A program made the translations under genes and the position numbers. Below the pieces are notes generated by a model. It made no database searches. It worked only from the letters and a program-made list of their open reading frames with translations, and had not been told where the DNA came from. Below, piece by piece: positions 8,638-17,119 of a stretch of DNA of 64,000 bases (the stretch's first letter is position 1; the number at the start of each line of letters is the position of its first letter). This stretch comes from JAVBTT01 sp031556035 (GTDB lineage: Bacteria > Bacillota > Clostridia > Oscillospirales > UBA929): contig JAVBTT010000001.1 of the NCBI GenBank assembly GCA_031556035.1, positions 62,001 to 126,000 of the forward strand. Reading direction: 5' to 3'.

Positions 8638-9783
8638 ATGAAATTTTTCCACATATCCGATTTGCATCTCGGCAAGCGCGTCAATGAGTTTTCGATGATT
8701 GATAATCAATCGGATATTCTACAGAAAATCGTTGTGCTCGCAAAAGAAAATAAGCCTGATGCTGTCTTGATTGCAGGTGACGTCTACGATAAGTCCATGC
8801 CAACCATTGAGGCAGTGCAATTGCTGGATAGGTTTTTAGTGTGGCTCAACGATCTGGAAATCGCAGTTTTCATGATTTCGGGCAATCATGACAGCGCAGA
8901 ACGCGTTGCGTTTGGGGCTGACCTGCTTAAACACAGCAACGTACATATCGTGCAGTCCTATAACGGAAAAATGAAACCCATAACCCTCGAAGATGAGTTC
9001 GGCAGCATAAACATTTGGATGATGCCCTATCTGAAACCGTCGCTTGTACGAGGATACTTTTCCGAAAAGACGATTGATACATATTCGTCAGCCGTGTCCG
9101 CTGCGTTAAGCAACATAGAGCTGAACTCTTCGCTTAGAAATGTCCTTGTCGCACACCAGTTCGTGACAGGAGCCGAAATCAGCGAAGGATCTGAAGAGAT
9201 ATCGGTCGGCGGCTCAGAAAACATCGATGGAGCTTTGTTTAACGCTTTTGATTATGTTGCCTTGGGGCATATCCACCGACCGCAATCTATGGGGCGCGAA
9301 ACCATGCGCTATTGCGGTGCGCCATTGAAGTATTCGGTCTCTGAGATAAACCAGCAAAAATCCGTCACTGTTGTTGATATGGGCGAAAAAGGTTCAATAA
9401 ACATATCAGAACTTCCGCTAACTCCACATCATGAAATGTTGGAAGTCCGCGGGACTTACGATGAAATTATGAACCGCAGTTTTTACCGTGAGATAGATAC
9501 GGAAAAAGACTATATTCATATCATTTTAACTGATGAGCATGATGAGCCTGATGCTCTGGTGAAGTTGCGAAATATTTATAAAAATATTATCAGTTTCAGA
9601 TATGACAACAAACGCACTCAAACAAGCACATCGTTTGAAAGCATATCCGATTTGGATAAAAAATCTCCTGTTGAATTGTTCGGTGAGCTATTTGCTGTTC
9701 AAAACGGACAAGCCATGAACGAGCAGCAAGAAGAATATGTCCGAGATTTATTCGCGACAATTTGGGAGGAGGCAGACGCATGA
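8638..9783 (+). CDS. sbcD: Exonuclease SbcD (Mre11-type nuclease subunit)
   Basis: A 381-residue metallophosphatase-fold nuclease acting with SbcC on DNA hairpins and double-strand ends. All metal motifs are present: DLH (8-10), GDVYD (47-51), GNHD (82-85), H173 in VAHQF and GHIH (210-213). AAAGGAGGAAACACGAT precedes the ATG, and the stop overlaps the sbcC start (ATGA). The short palindrome GGAATAATTCC (8609-8619) sits just before the ribosome site. Codons are visibly more A/T-rich (GAA, AAA, ATT, TTT) than in the flanking methylase and flagellar genes, suggesting a different history for the sbcDC pair. Confidence 0.96.
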   Translation: MKFFHISDLHLGKRVNEFSMIDNQSDILQKIVVLAKENKPDAVLIAGDVYDKSMPTIEAVQLLDRFLVWLNDLEIAVFMISGNHDSAERVAFGADLLKHSNVHIVQSYNGKMKPITLEDEFGSINIWMMPYLKPSLVRGYFSEKTIDTYSSAVSAALSNIELNSSLRNVLVAHQFVTGAEISEGSEEISVGGSENIDGALFNAFDYVALGHIHRPQSMGRETMRYCGAPLKYSVSEINQQKSVTVVDMGEKGSINISELPLTPHHEMLEVRGTYDEIMNRSFYREIDTEKDYIHIILTDEHDEPDALVKLRNIYKNIISFRYDNKRTQTSTSFESISDLDKKSPVELFGELFAVQNGQAMNEQQEEYVRDLFATIWEEADA

Positions 9784-12545
9784 GACCGCTACATCTTACC
9801 ATGTCGGCTTTTGGCTGCTATGCCGATAAATGTGACCTGCCCTTCCGGAACCTTGGAGCAGAGGGACTTTACCTTATAACCGGCGACACAGGCGCCGGAA
9901 AGACTATGATTTTTGATGCCATCACTTTTGCCCTTTATGGTGATACCAGCGGTGACATCAGAGAACCCGTCATGCTCAGAAGCAAGTATGCTTTGCCCGA
10001 AACAGAAACCTATGTTGAGTTCACTTTCTTGTATCATGACAAGACGTACAAAGTGAAGAGAAACCCCTCGTATGAACGCCCGAAACAAAGAGGTGAAGGC
10101 ACGACTATAAAAGCTGCTGATGCCGAATTGTATTTGCCTGACGGTCGTGTTGTGGCAAAGCTCAAAGACGTAAATTCTGAGATTGAGACAATACTGGGTA
10201 TCAACCGTGAGCAATTCGTGCAAATAGCAATGATTGCCCAGGGGGAGTTCAAAAAAGTCCTCCATGCCAAAACAGAGGATAGAATAGAAATATTTCGCAA
10301 AATCTTCTACACGGATGGATATAAAAAGTTCCAAGATGAAGTGAAAGCTGATGCTAATGCTCTCCGCAGCAATATTGATGGGCAACACCGCGATTACGCC
10401 TTTTGGCTTGAGAGTATTCTTGTAGATGATAGCGATGATGAAAGCACTGCAAAACTGGCTTCTGCAAAAGCCGGCTTGCTTTCAATTGGTGAAACCATTG
10501 TATGGCTCACAGGAATAATAGATGCTGATACCGCCATATACAATGGAAATGCTGAGTTGTTTGAGGGGGTTATAAAAAAACTCGCCGAGGTAAACCAACA
10601 AGTGGGCAAGGCTGAACAGGATAAAAAGTCTCGAGACGCTCTCGCATTGGCGACGGAACGCTTGCCGCAGGAAGAAGCTGCTCGTGATAAGGCTTTGGAA
10701 GTTTTTGAAGCCGAAAAAGCCAAGAAACCTGAATGCGACAATGTGAAAAAGCAGATTATTGAAATCAACAGCACTTTGCCAAAATACCAACAGTTGCAAT
10801 CGCTTATTGATACTATTGTTGCAAATGTCGAAAAACGTGATGCCGAAACTGAAAATGTCAGCACATTGGAAGAAAAGCACAAGACTGAAAAAGCTGCCAT
10901 TGATGCTGCAAAGGAAGAATTGAAAACCCTGGGCGATGCGGGTGTCGTGGCTGAAAGCTTACGCGGCAAACAATCGGCGCTAAATGCAAGACAGACAGGC
11001 CTGTTGTCATTAAAAACCGGTATAACAACTTATAACTTGCTCTTGAAATCACTTGAAGAAGCGCAAGAAGACTACGGAAGCAAATCCAAAACCTCTCAAT
11101 CATTGAGAGCGGATTATGAATTGTTGCATAAGGCATATCTCGATGAGCAAGCAGGTGTGTTGGCTGCCGAATTAAAGCCGGATGAACCTTGCCCTGTCTG
11201 CGGTTCAAGTGACCACCCGAACCCCGCGGTGCTTTCATCAAACGCTCCGGCAAAAAGCGCGTTAGATAAAGCCGAAAAAGCGGCAAAAGCGGCTGAAAAA
11301 GAAACAGCCACTGCAAGTGAAGCGGCAAGCACGCTTAAAGGGCAAATTGCTGCAAAGAAAAAAGAGATTGAATTAGCAGCTACAGCTTTGCTGGGTGAAT
11401 TTGCCTTTGATGAAATTTCCGCCGCATTAACCGAAGCGGTGGGTTCATCCAAAAATGAACTTGACCAAATTACTGAGCAACTTAATGAGCAAAAGAAGAA
11501 GGTTGCCCGGAAAGAAAAACTGAATGAAGAAATCCCCGCGATGGAACAGGCTTTAGGCAGGACTTCCGAGGAGTTGGAAAAAGCTCGCGGATTGGTAATA
11601 TCTCTTTCGGCAACAATTATAGCCGATACGGAAAGCCGTGATAAGCAAGCCGCCGAATTGAAATTCAAAGATGAAACTGACGCGAAAAAAGCAATCTCTG
11701 TACTGATAGAAAAGCAAAAAGCCTATGAAGGCGCCTTGGAAACGGCACAAAACGCTTATGAAACCGCCAAAACTAAAGCGGCAGGAACAGCCATAGAAAT
11801 AGAAACCTTGAAAGTAAGCATATCTGATGGTGAACCTCTTGATTTGGAAGCGTTAAAAAAGCAAAGAGAGACTGTTGAGGGTTCGCATACCGACATAAAT
11901 GAACGAAATCGCAAGATTAACACTCGCAAATCGACGAACCAGACCGCGCTGACCAATATTCAAAAGACTGCAAAGAAACTGGCCGATACTGAATCGCGCT
12001 ATCAGTGGATGAAAGAGATATCCGATACCGCTAATGGGGATATAACAGGCAAAGAAAAAATCAAGCTCGAAACCTATATTCAAACCGCCTATTTCGACAG
12101 AATAATCGCACGAGCCAATATACGCCTGTTACAGATGTCGGGTATGCAGTTTGAACTGAAACGGCGTGATTCCGCCGGCAAGCAAAGCCAGAGCGGACTG
12201 GACTTAAATATTGTTGACCACCATAATGGAACGGAACGTGACGCGAGAAGTCTGTCGGGTGGCGAATCGTTTATCGCTTCTTTGTCCCTGGCTCTCGGAT
12301 TATCCGATGAAATTCAAAGCAATGCCGGAGGCATTCGACTTGACTCAATGTTTGTGGATGAGGGCTTTGATTCGTTGGACGATATGAGATTGTCACAGTC
12401 CATGCAGGCGTTAATGGGAATATCACAAGCCAACCGTTTGATTGGAATTATCTCACACGTTGCGGGACTCGATGAAAAAATAGACCGACAGATCGTTGTG
12501 ACTAAGGAACCTACTGGCAGCAGCAGTGTGAAAATCGTCGTTTAG
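9780..12545 (+). CDS. sbcC: Exonuclease SbcC (Rad50-type ATPase subunit)
   Basis: A 921-residue SMC-like ATPase partnering SbcD. The Walker A motif GDTGAGKT (35-42) is followed by long coiled coil broken near residue 470 by the zinc hook CPVCGSSDHP. The ABC signature SLSGGES is near 824 and Walker B (FVDEGFDSLD) near 860. I chose the ATG at 9780, which overlaps the sbcD stop and follows GGGAGGAGG, rather than the in-frame GTG-type start six codons earlier. All functional parts are intact. Like sbcD it uses more A/T-ending codons than its neighbours. It converges on the HDOD gene across two strong inverted repeats. Confidence 0.96.
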   Translation: MRPLHLTMSAFGCYADKCDLPFRNLGAEGLYLITGDTGAGKTMIFDAITFALYGDTSGDIREPVMLRSKYALPETETYVEFTFLYHDKTYKVKRNPSYERPKQRGEGTTIKAADAELYLPDGRVVAKLKDVNSEIETILGINREQFVQIAMIAQGEFKKVLHAKTEDRIEIFRKIFYTDGYKKFQDEVKADANALRSNIDGQHRDYAFWLESILVDDSDDESTAKLASAKAGLLSIGETIVWLTGIIDADTAIYNGNAELFEGVIKKLAEVNQQVGKAEQDKKSRDALALATERLPQEEAARDKALEVFEAEKAKKPECDNVKKQIIEINSTLPKYQQLQSLIDTIVANVEKRDAETENVSTLEEKHKTEKAAIDAAKEELKTLGDAGVVAESLRGKQSALNARQTGLLSLKTGITTYNLLLKSLEEAQEDYGSKSKTSQSLRADYELLHKAYLDEQAGVLAAELKPDEPCPVCGSSDHPNPAVLSSNAPAKSALDKAEKAAKAAEKETATASEAASTLKGQIAAKKKEIELAATALLGEFAFDEISAALTEAVGSSKNELDQITEQLNEQKKKVARKEKLNEEIPAMEQALGRTSEELEKARGLVISLSATIIADTESRDKQAAELKFKDETDAKKAISVLIEKQKAYEGALETAQNAYETAKTKAAGTAIEIETLKVSISDGEPLDLEALKKQRETVEGSHTDINERNRKINTRKSTNQTALTNIQKTAKKLADTESRYQWMKEISDTANGDITGKEKIKLETYIQTAYFDRIIARANIRLLQMSGMQFELKRRDSAGKQSQSGLDLNIVDHHNGTERDARSLSGGESFIASLSLALGLSDEIQSNAGGIRLDSMFVDEGFDSLDDMRLSQSMQALMGISQANRLIGIISHVAGLDEKIDRQIVVTKEPTGSSSVKIVV

Positions 12546-12639
12546 CATTAGAAATGCTATCGTCATCGTTGTTGGCTACCGCAAGCAAAGTTTTGGAGGC
12601 GTTGCAGCATGACCTCACCGCCTTTGTCTGTGGTATTGG

Positions 12640-12692
12640 TTTTAACATATATTACGACGCACTCGAAGAGTGCGTCGTAATATATGTTAAAA
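12640..12692. terminator. Perfect 25-bp hairpin between convergent genes
   Basis: A perfect 25-bp stem reads from TTTTAACATATATTACGACG through a GAA loop to its exact complement ending GTTAAAA. It lies about 95 bases past the sbcC stop and can serve as a bidirectional terminator for sbcC and the HDOD gene. Its ends (TTAACA / TGTTAAAA) recall those of the intergenic palindrome family. Confidence 0.65.
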
Positions 12693-12696
12693 TATT

Positions 12697-12752
12697 ATTA
12701 TCCGGCACGTCATACGGTCAATAATTTATCGACTGTTCGAGTGCCGGATAAT
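12697..12752. repeat. 12-bp inverted repeat before the HDOD stop
   Basis: ATTATCCGGCAC (12697-12708) is exactly complementary to GTGCCGGATAAT (12741-12752), with a 32-base A/T-rich loop. It ends 4 bases beyond the HDOD gene stop and probably forms its transcript end. Confidence 0.5.
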
Positions 12753-12755
12753 AAG

Positions 12756-13994
12756 CTAAAGTTCCGCGTCGTCAACCTTCATATTTATCAGGCGGCCGTA
12801 CCAGGTCAGCGTGTCCAGATAAGCGGAAGCTATATCCCTGATTTTGATATTGTGAACAAGCGCCAGCCTGGAGACCTCCCGCCAGTCGCCCTGCTCATAG
12901 AGCTTTATAAAGCGGTAGACCTGCGCGTACTCGCCCTTCTCGTGAACCAGCGCGTCCCTGATTTTGTCCGGGATGGAGACAAGCTCCAGAGCCTTTTCCA
13001 TGGGCAGGTCAAGTATGACGTCCAGAACGGAGAACAGCCCCATCAAAAACAGGTTTTCGGATTGTATCGCCATTTCAAAATGCCTTGCCATGTTTTCGCA
13101 GAACCTGGCCCGCAGCAGGGATGCGCGGGTTATCTCCCCCGGTTTGTCCTGACTGAGAGTGGACGCGACGGCGGTCGTAATCCAGCGTCTTATCTCCTTC
13201 TGCCCCAGCATAGCCGCGGCGTGCTTCAAGGACTTTATCTTGTTCTGCCTCACATGTGAGGAGTTCACCATCCTCAAAAATTGCAGCGCCAGCGCCGTAT
13301 CCCTGGAAACCACCCTGACAAACTGCTCAAAGTCAAAATCGTCCTTGTTTACCTGGTTCAAAATCTGAAGATAATTGACCTGGAGTGGGTTGACCTTGTT
13401 GTTTTTGCCCTTTGAGGGCATTCTGTAAAAATTTCCGTCGAAAAAGCCCGTGCCAATGGTAGCCGCCTCGTCGAACTGCTCTGCCGTGTCAACTCCCGAG
13501 GCAATAAAACTCACGTTGAAAAACCTGCCCTTTTTTGCCCTGAGCATGAGCTGCTCCAGACGATCCAGATCCCTCTCGAAAATATAATCTGTATAGGGCA
13601 AAAAGGCATCCAGCGCCGAAGAATCCGGTAAATCCATGAAGGCGATTTTAAAATCAAGCCCTTTGAACCTCTTTACGCGCTGCAGATTGGCTTGGCTCAG
13701 TTCGTTTTTTCTGTCCAAGAGCAGTACTGCGGAGGATGGCTCAGTCTTACAGCCAAGCTCAAGCTCGGTAGCAAGAACGACGTTGGTCACCGGTATGAAA
13801 ATGGGCTTGTTGAATGTGAGAACCTCAAGCCCCACCTCGTTCAGAACCTTGAGGAAGGGTGACTCCAGGGACAGCTCAAGAGCGTCCCGCCTGACCTCCT
13901 CAAGCAGGGCGTTCCCGACCTGATAGGAGATATAATATCCCTTGACTTCCTTGTTTCTATCAAAAACAGGTTTGGGAACGAACATCAATTCCAT
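12756..13994 (-). CDS. Degenerate EAL-HDOD signalling protein (YuxH type)
   Basis: A 412-residue protein if started at the ATG at 13994, which has GGAGGG upstream; the GTG at 14006 would sit on the ribosome site. Residues 1-190 resemble an EAL fold seen in lineage YuxH-type proteins, but the E-A-L catalytic signature and metal ligands are not recognisable (the start reads ELMFVPKPVFDRNKEVKGYY), so c-di-GMP hydrolysis is unlikely. Residues about 195-390 form an HDOD domain (QVNYLQILNQVN, RMVNSSHVRQNKIKSLKHAAAMLG, IRRWITTAVAS). Such proteins act as signalling scaffolds near motility genes. A weak sigma-D-like -10 (ATCGATAA, 14036-14043) lies upstream, but its -35 is poor. Confidence 0.8.
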   Translation of the reverse strand: MELMFVPKPVFDRNKEVKGYYISYQVGNALLEEVRRDALELSLESPFLKVLNEVGLEVLTFNKPIFIPVTNVVLATELELGCKTEPSSAVLLLDRKNELSQANLQRVKRFKGLDFKIAFMDLPDSSALDAFLPYTDYIFERDLDRLEQLMLRAKKGRFFNVSFIASGVDTAEQFDEAATIGTGFFDGNFYRMPSKGKNNKVNPLQVNYLQILNQVNKDDFDFEQFVRVVSRDTALALQFLRMVNSSHVRQNKIKSLKHAAAMLGQKEIRRWITTAVASTLSQDKPGEITRASLLRARFCENMARHFEMAIQSENLFLMGLFSVLDVILDLPMEKALELVSIPDKIRDALVHEKGEYAQVYRFIKLYEQGDWREVSRLALVHNIKIRDIASAYLDTLTWYGRLINMKVDDAEL

Positions 13995-14097
13995 TCGGCA
14001 GACCACCCTCCGGCAATTTCGGCTGTGTCCCTATATTATCGATATAAAAGTCAATTCCCTAAAGCGATTTCCAGCATCCTTCCAGCGCTCAAAAAAC

Positions 14098-14988
14098 TTA
14101 TACCAGACGTCTTACAAGCTCCTCGCGCGAGCCGGGAAGCAGCGCCATCGGCGGAATCTCCGGGAGAGTATAGCAGCCCGGGGCCAGCCGCGTTGCCGCG
14201 CGAGCGCAGCCGACCATTACCTGACCCGTCAGGGCAGGATTGTCGATGCGCATATCGTAGCTGAACTTTTGCCCGCAGACATCCCCTGACGCTCCCTCGC
14301 GCTCCAGCAGAACCCCGTGGGAGGTGTTTATCACGGCGCTGACGTCCTCGACTTGCTCCACCTCGGTCCTGTCGTGCGCGAAATATGCGTCTGATTTTAT
14401 CGCGGACGCGACCTCGTCAAACATGAAGCCATCCTCAAGCTCAACATATACCCTCCTGGCGTGTACGCCCCGTCCCTCGGGCAGCGTGATGGAAACTGCG
14501 TTTTTGACACCCCTGACGGCCCTGGCCGCCACGCTGTGCCCCATGCTCATGCCGGGGCCGAAGTTGGTGTGTGTGACACCCTCCGGCGCCATCGCCTCAA
14601 GAAGCGCCCTCAGCGCCGAGTCGGTGCCGGGATCCCAGCCCGCCGCGACCACGCTGACGGTGCCGGCTCTGAGGCATGTCTCTTGCTGGGCGCTGACGTA
14701 TTCCCAAATTGAGGTGTGGATGTCGTAGCTGTCAACCGTGTGTATACCCATGGCTGCGAGTGCTGCCGCCAGCTCCGGAACGCTCCGGGTGGGGTGGCAC
14801 AGCAGCGCGACGTCTACCTTGCCCAGAGCAGCGATGTCGTCCACCGTCGTCACACCCTCCGCGGGCGCCCCGCCTTTCCTTCTGACAAGCCCCGCTATCT
14901 CGAAATCGTCCGCCCGGCGAAGGGACTTCAAGACCGCCCTGCCGATATTTCCGTAGCCGATAACGGCCGCCCTGATCCTGTTGCTCAT
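14098..14988 (-). CDS. ddh: meso-Diaminopimelate D-dehydrogenase
   Basis: A 296-residue NADPH enzyme interconverting tetrahydrodipicolinate and meso-diaminopimelate, the one-step branch of lysine and peptidoglycan precursor synthesis. The Rossmann motif GYGNIG is at 11-16. Family blocks include DSYDIHTSIWEYV, VVAAGWDPGTDS, NFGPGMSMGHSVAAR and the C-terminal NPALTGQVMVGCARAA. Length is normal and nothing is missing. The start ATG follows GGGGAGGT. The nearby M14 peptidase with peptidoglycan-binding modules fits a cell wall containing meso-DAP. The 14007-14097 gap towards the HDOD gene shows no terminator. Confidence 0.95.
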   Translation of the reverse strand: MSNRIRAAVIGYGNIGRAVLKSLRRADDFEIAGLVRRKGGAPAEGVTTVDDIAALGKVDVALLCHPTRSVPELAAALAAMGIHTVDSYDIHTSIWEYVSAQQETCLRAGTVSVVAAGWDPGTDSALRALLEAMAPEGVTHTNFGPGMSMGHSVAARAVRGVKNAVSITLPEGRGVHARRVYVELEDGFMFDEVASAIKSDAYFAHDRTEVEQVEDVSAVINTSHGVLLEREGASGDVCGQKFSYDMRIDNPALTGQVMVGCARAATRLAPGCYTLPEIPPMALLPGSREELVRRLV

Positions 14989-15030
14989 TGAAAATACCTC
15001 CCCGCCGCTGCCGCCGCGGCGCTCGCCCTC

Positions 15031-15060
15031 CTCCCGCCTGCGGCTGGATTAAGGCGGGAG
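15031..15060 (-). other. Leader hairpin upstream of ddh
   Basis: CTCCCGCC (15031-15038) pairs with GGCGGGAG (15053-15060) about 45 bases before the ddh start. It could be a leader structure. I looked for lysine-riboswitch or T-box core motifs in 14989-15240 and saw none. Confidence 0.35.
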
Positions 15061-15245
15061 AGGTTTCTATAGGTTGTCTTCGGGCAGCCCCAGAAAGTTC
15101 CCTGCAAGCAGCCCGCTTTGTAATAATAACAAATCTGCGCTTAACTTTCAAGAAAACATTGAATTCCCTGGGTGTAAAGCAACCGCGCTCATCAATACGG
15201 CAAACGTCTCACACTTTTGATATCTATGGCTGCAAAACAAAACTC

Positions 15246-15274
15246 TTGACAAAAGCTCTTTATTTGTATAGAAT
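15246..15274 (+). promoter_or_regulatory. Sigma-A promoter of tRNA-Arg
   Basis: TTGACA (15246-15251) and TAGAAT (15269-15274) are separated by exactly 17 bases, 14 bases before the mature tRNA. This is a near-consensus vegetative promoter. Confidence 0.85.
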
Positions 15275-15287
15275 GATCTTCGCGATA

Positions 15288-15365
<78 letters not shown>

Positions 15366-15370
15366 AAAAA

Positions 15371-15392
15371 CCACCCGATTCAGGGTGGTTTT
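15371..15392 (+). terminator. Intrinsic terminator of tRNA-Arg
   Basis: CCACCC-gattca-GGGTGG is followed directly by TTTTCTTG, six bases past the encoded CCA: a classic Rho-independent terminator. Confidence 0.88.
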
Positions 15393-15455
15393 CTTGTGTT
15401 TTAAGAACTTCAGGGGGCAGTATGAAAAATGACGCGCAGCCCCTGCCCTTTATTT

Positions 15456-15507
15456 ATACTAGTATGAGGAGCTATTGCGGCAAGGTTTAATCGTGAGACC
15501 AATATAA
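15456..15507 (-). repeat. Truncated palindromic element E
   Basis: Read on the minus strand, this matches element D positions 7138-7179 with about four differences over 40 bases, including the shared ATTAAACCTTGCCGCAA and AGCTCCTCA. It also carries ATACTAGTAT. The nested hairpin and second arm of D are missing, so it looks like a relic. The rest of 15393-15600 shows no gene. Confidence 0.6.
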
Positions 15508-15600
15508 GACCCTTCAGTCATTTTATCCTCATCCCGCCGTACATTTTTGCCAAAAGTTTATCATAAGCTTATGGTAACAACGCGCAGGGGGGAGTTTCTA

Positions 15601-16875
15601 TTGACATGGCTTGAACAGGGCGACAGCGGCCCAATGGTTCGGCTGCTGCAAAAGGCGCTTACCAGGGCAGGATATTATAACGAGCCTATTGACGGAAGCT
15701 TCGGCTCCAAAACCAAGAACGCAGTCCGCTCGTTTCAGCGGGCGGGCGGGCTGAGACAGGACGGCATAGCTGGCGGCGAGACATGGAAAGCGCTGGCGCC
15801 GTATCTTAACCGAGCGGCGCAATATACCGCACGTCCAGGTGACACGTTGAGCTCAATCGCGCAGTCCTACAGCGTGACTGTTCCGGATATACTCTCCGCA
15901 AACCCGCTTCTTATGGAAGAGTACGCGCTCTTTCCGGGGCAGCGGCTGACCGTTCCGTTTCCGGGCAGTGTAATCAATGTGGATATTCCATACAGCTCCG
16001 GGGTTATGGAGACGGATCTCGCGGCGCTTCAGGTGAGATATTCCTTCCTTGAAGTAAAGAGCCTGGGCGAAAGCGTGTTGAACGCGAGTATCCCGTACAT
16101 ACGCCTTGGAATAGGTCGGAAGCGGATTATGTACAACGCCTCGCACCACGCCAATGAGTGGATAACTACGCCGGCGATGATGCGCTTTCTGGAAATGCTG
16201 TGCGGGGCGCTGGTCGCAAATGGAGCCCTGAACGGCATACCTGTCAGAACCCTGCTTGCGGACACGTCGCTGTATCTTGTCCCGATGGTGAACCCGGACG
16301 GCGTAGACCTTGTGACCGGCCAGCTTCAGCCCTATACAGAGGCTTACCGACAGGCGTACGCGATGCGCGGCGGGCTTCCGTTTCCGTCCAGCTGGAAGGC
16401 AAACATCCACGGTGTGGACTTGAACAACAACTATCCCGCCCTGTTTGAGCAGGGCAAAGCCGAAAAGGAGGCGCTGGGGATAAACCGGCCCGGCCCGAGG
16501 GATTACACGGGGCCCTATCCCCTGAGCGAGCCCGAGTCGGGCGGAATGGCGGCACTGACCGTGTCGCTTGAGCCCCGCCTTGCCATAGCCCTTCATACGC
16601 AGGGAGAGGAGATATACTGGCGCTTTAACGACATTGTTCCACCCGACGGACTGAGGATTGGGGAGCGTATGGCCGAGGTGTCCGGCTACACGCTGGCCGA
16701 CCCCCCGGGGAACAGCTACGGCGGATATAAGGATTGGTTCATTCAGAATTACAATCTGCCCGGATACACCGTCGAGCTGGGGGAAGGAGTGAATCCTCTG
16801 CCGCTGACCGAGTTTGAAAGCGTTTACCGGGCCGCCGAGTCCATTATGCTCACGGGAATCACCGAAGCCACGTAG
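15601..16875 (+). CDS. M14 peptidase with peptidoglycan-binding and LysM domains
   Basis: I chose the TTG at 15601 (424 residues) because GGGGGGAG lies 7 bases upstream; the in-frame ATG at 15571 and TTG at 15547 have no ribosome site. Residues 1-65 are a PG_binding_1 repeat (LLQKALTRAGYYNEPIDGSFG). Residues 75-119 are a LysM domain (YTARPGDTLSSIAQSYSVTV). Residues about 125-424 are an M14 zinc carboxypeptidase: HxxE ligands in HHANEW (near 181), the substrate block VDLNNNYP, the third zinc ligand H in IALHTQGEE (near 330) and the catalytic Glu in VELGEG (near 392). This layout matches gamma-D-glutamyl-diamino-acid endopeptidases that trim cell-wall peptides. No signal peptide is visible, so it may act in the cytoplasm, in spores or in recycling. 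Confidence 0.87.
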   Translation: MTWLEQGDSGPMVRLLQKALTRAGYYNEPIDGSFGSKTKNAVRSFQRAGGLRQDGIAGGETWKALAPYLNRAAQYTARPGDTLSSIAQSYSVTVPDILSANPLLMEEYALFPGQRLTVPFPGSVINVDIPYSSGVMETDLAALQVRYSFLEVKSLGESVLNASIPYIRLGIGRKRIMYNASHHANEWITTPAMMRFLEMLCGALVANGALNGIPVRTLLADTSLYLVPMVNPDGVDLVTGQLQPYTEAYRQAYAMRGGLPFPSSWKANIHGVDLNNNYPALFEQGKAEKEALGINRPGPRDYTGPYPLSEPESGGMAALTVSLEPRLAIALHTQGEEIYWRFNDIVPPDGLRIGERMAEVSGYTLADPPGNSYGGYKDWFIQNYNLPGYTVELGEGVNPLPLTEFESVYRAAESIMLTGITEAT

Positions 16876-16876
16876 T

Positions 16877-16950
16877 AATACTAATACCTGTTGAAGCTGA
16901 CCGTATTAATAAGCGGAAGCCTGCCGCGGCAGGCTTCCGCTTATTAATAC
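16877..16950. repeat. Palindromic intergenic element B
   Basis: It begins two bases past the peptidase stop with AATACTAATACCTGTTGAAG. It contains a perfect 48-base palindrome (16903-16950) that starts GTATTAATAAGCGGAAGC and has CCGCGG at its centre. The 5' end and left arm align with the reverse complement of the 3' half of element A, while the paired bases differ in step on both arms. It may double as a terminator for the peptidase gene. Confidence 0.72.
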
Positions 16951-16992
16951 TCATCTCATGTTAAAAAGTAGATAAAATAAGCAGAATACATC

Positions 16993-17020
16993 TTGTAAAA
17001 ATCCATCAACAATGTATTAT
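16993..17020 (+). promoter_or_regulatory. Probable sigma-A promoter of the AgrC-like kinase
   Basis: TTGTAA (16993-16998), a 16-base spacer and TATTAT (17015-17020) lie about 100 bases before the kinase start at 17120. If used, the in-frame ATG at 17012 would be untranscribed, supporting the later start. Confidence 0.5.
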
Positions 17021-17119
17021 TGTATAAGAGCCATTGGAGTGCGTTATTTACCTGTTTATCCCGCGAAAAACTCAAACCATTATGTACTTATTATCCTTGG
17101 TTATGCGAAGGAGGCCAAG

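Noticed and set aside
14036..14062. A sigma-D promoter for the EAL-HDOD gene
   Set aside because: The -10 ATCGATAA is good but the -35 reads TTAG instead of TAAA, so the match is too weak to claim.
14989..15240. A lysine riboswitch or T-box upstream of ddh
   Set aside because: Only one hairpin is present; the conserved core sequences of either class are not visible.
16951..17119. An AgrD-like peptide gene beside the kinase
   Set aside because: The only short frames are in frame with the kinase or lack ribosome sites, and no Cys-containing peptide with charged tail is seen.
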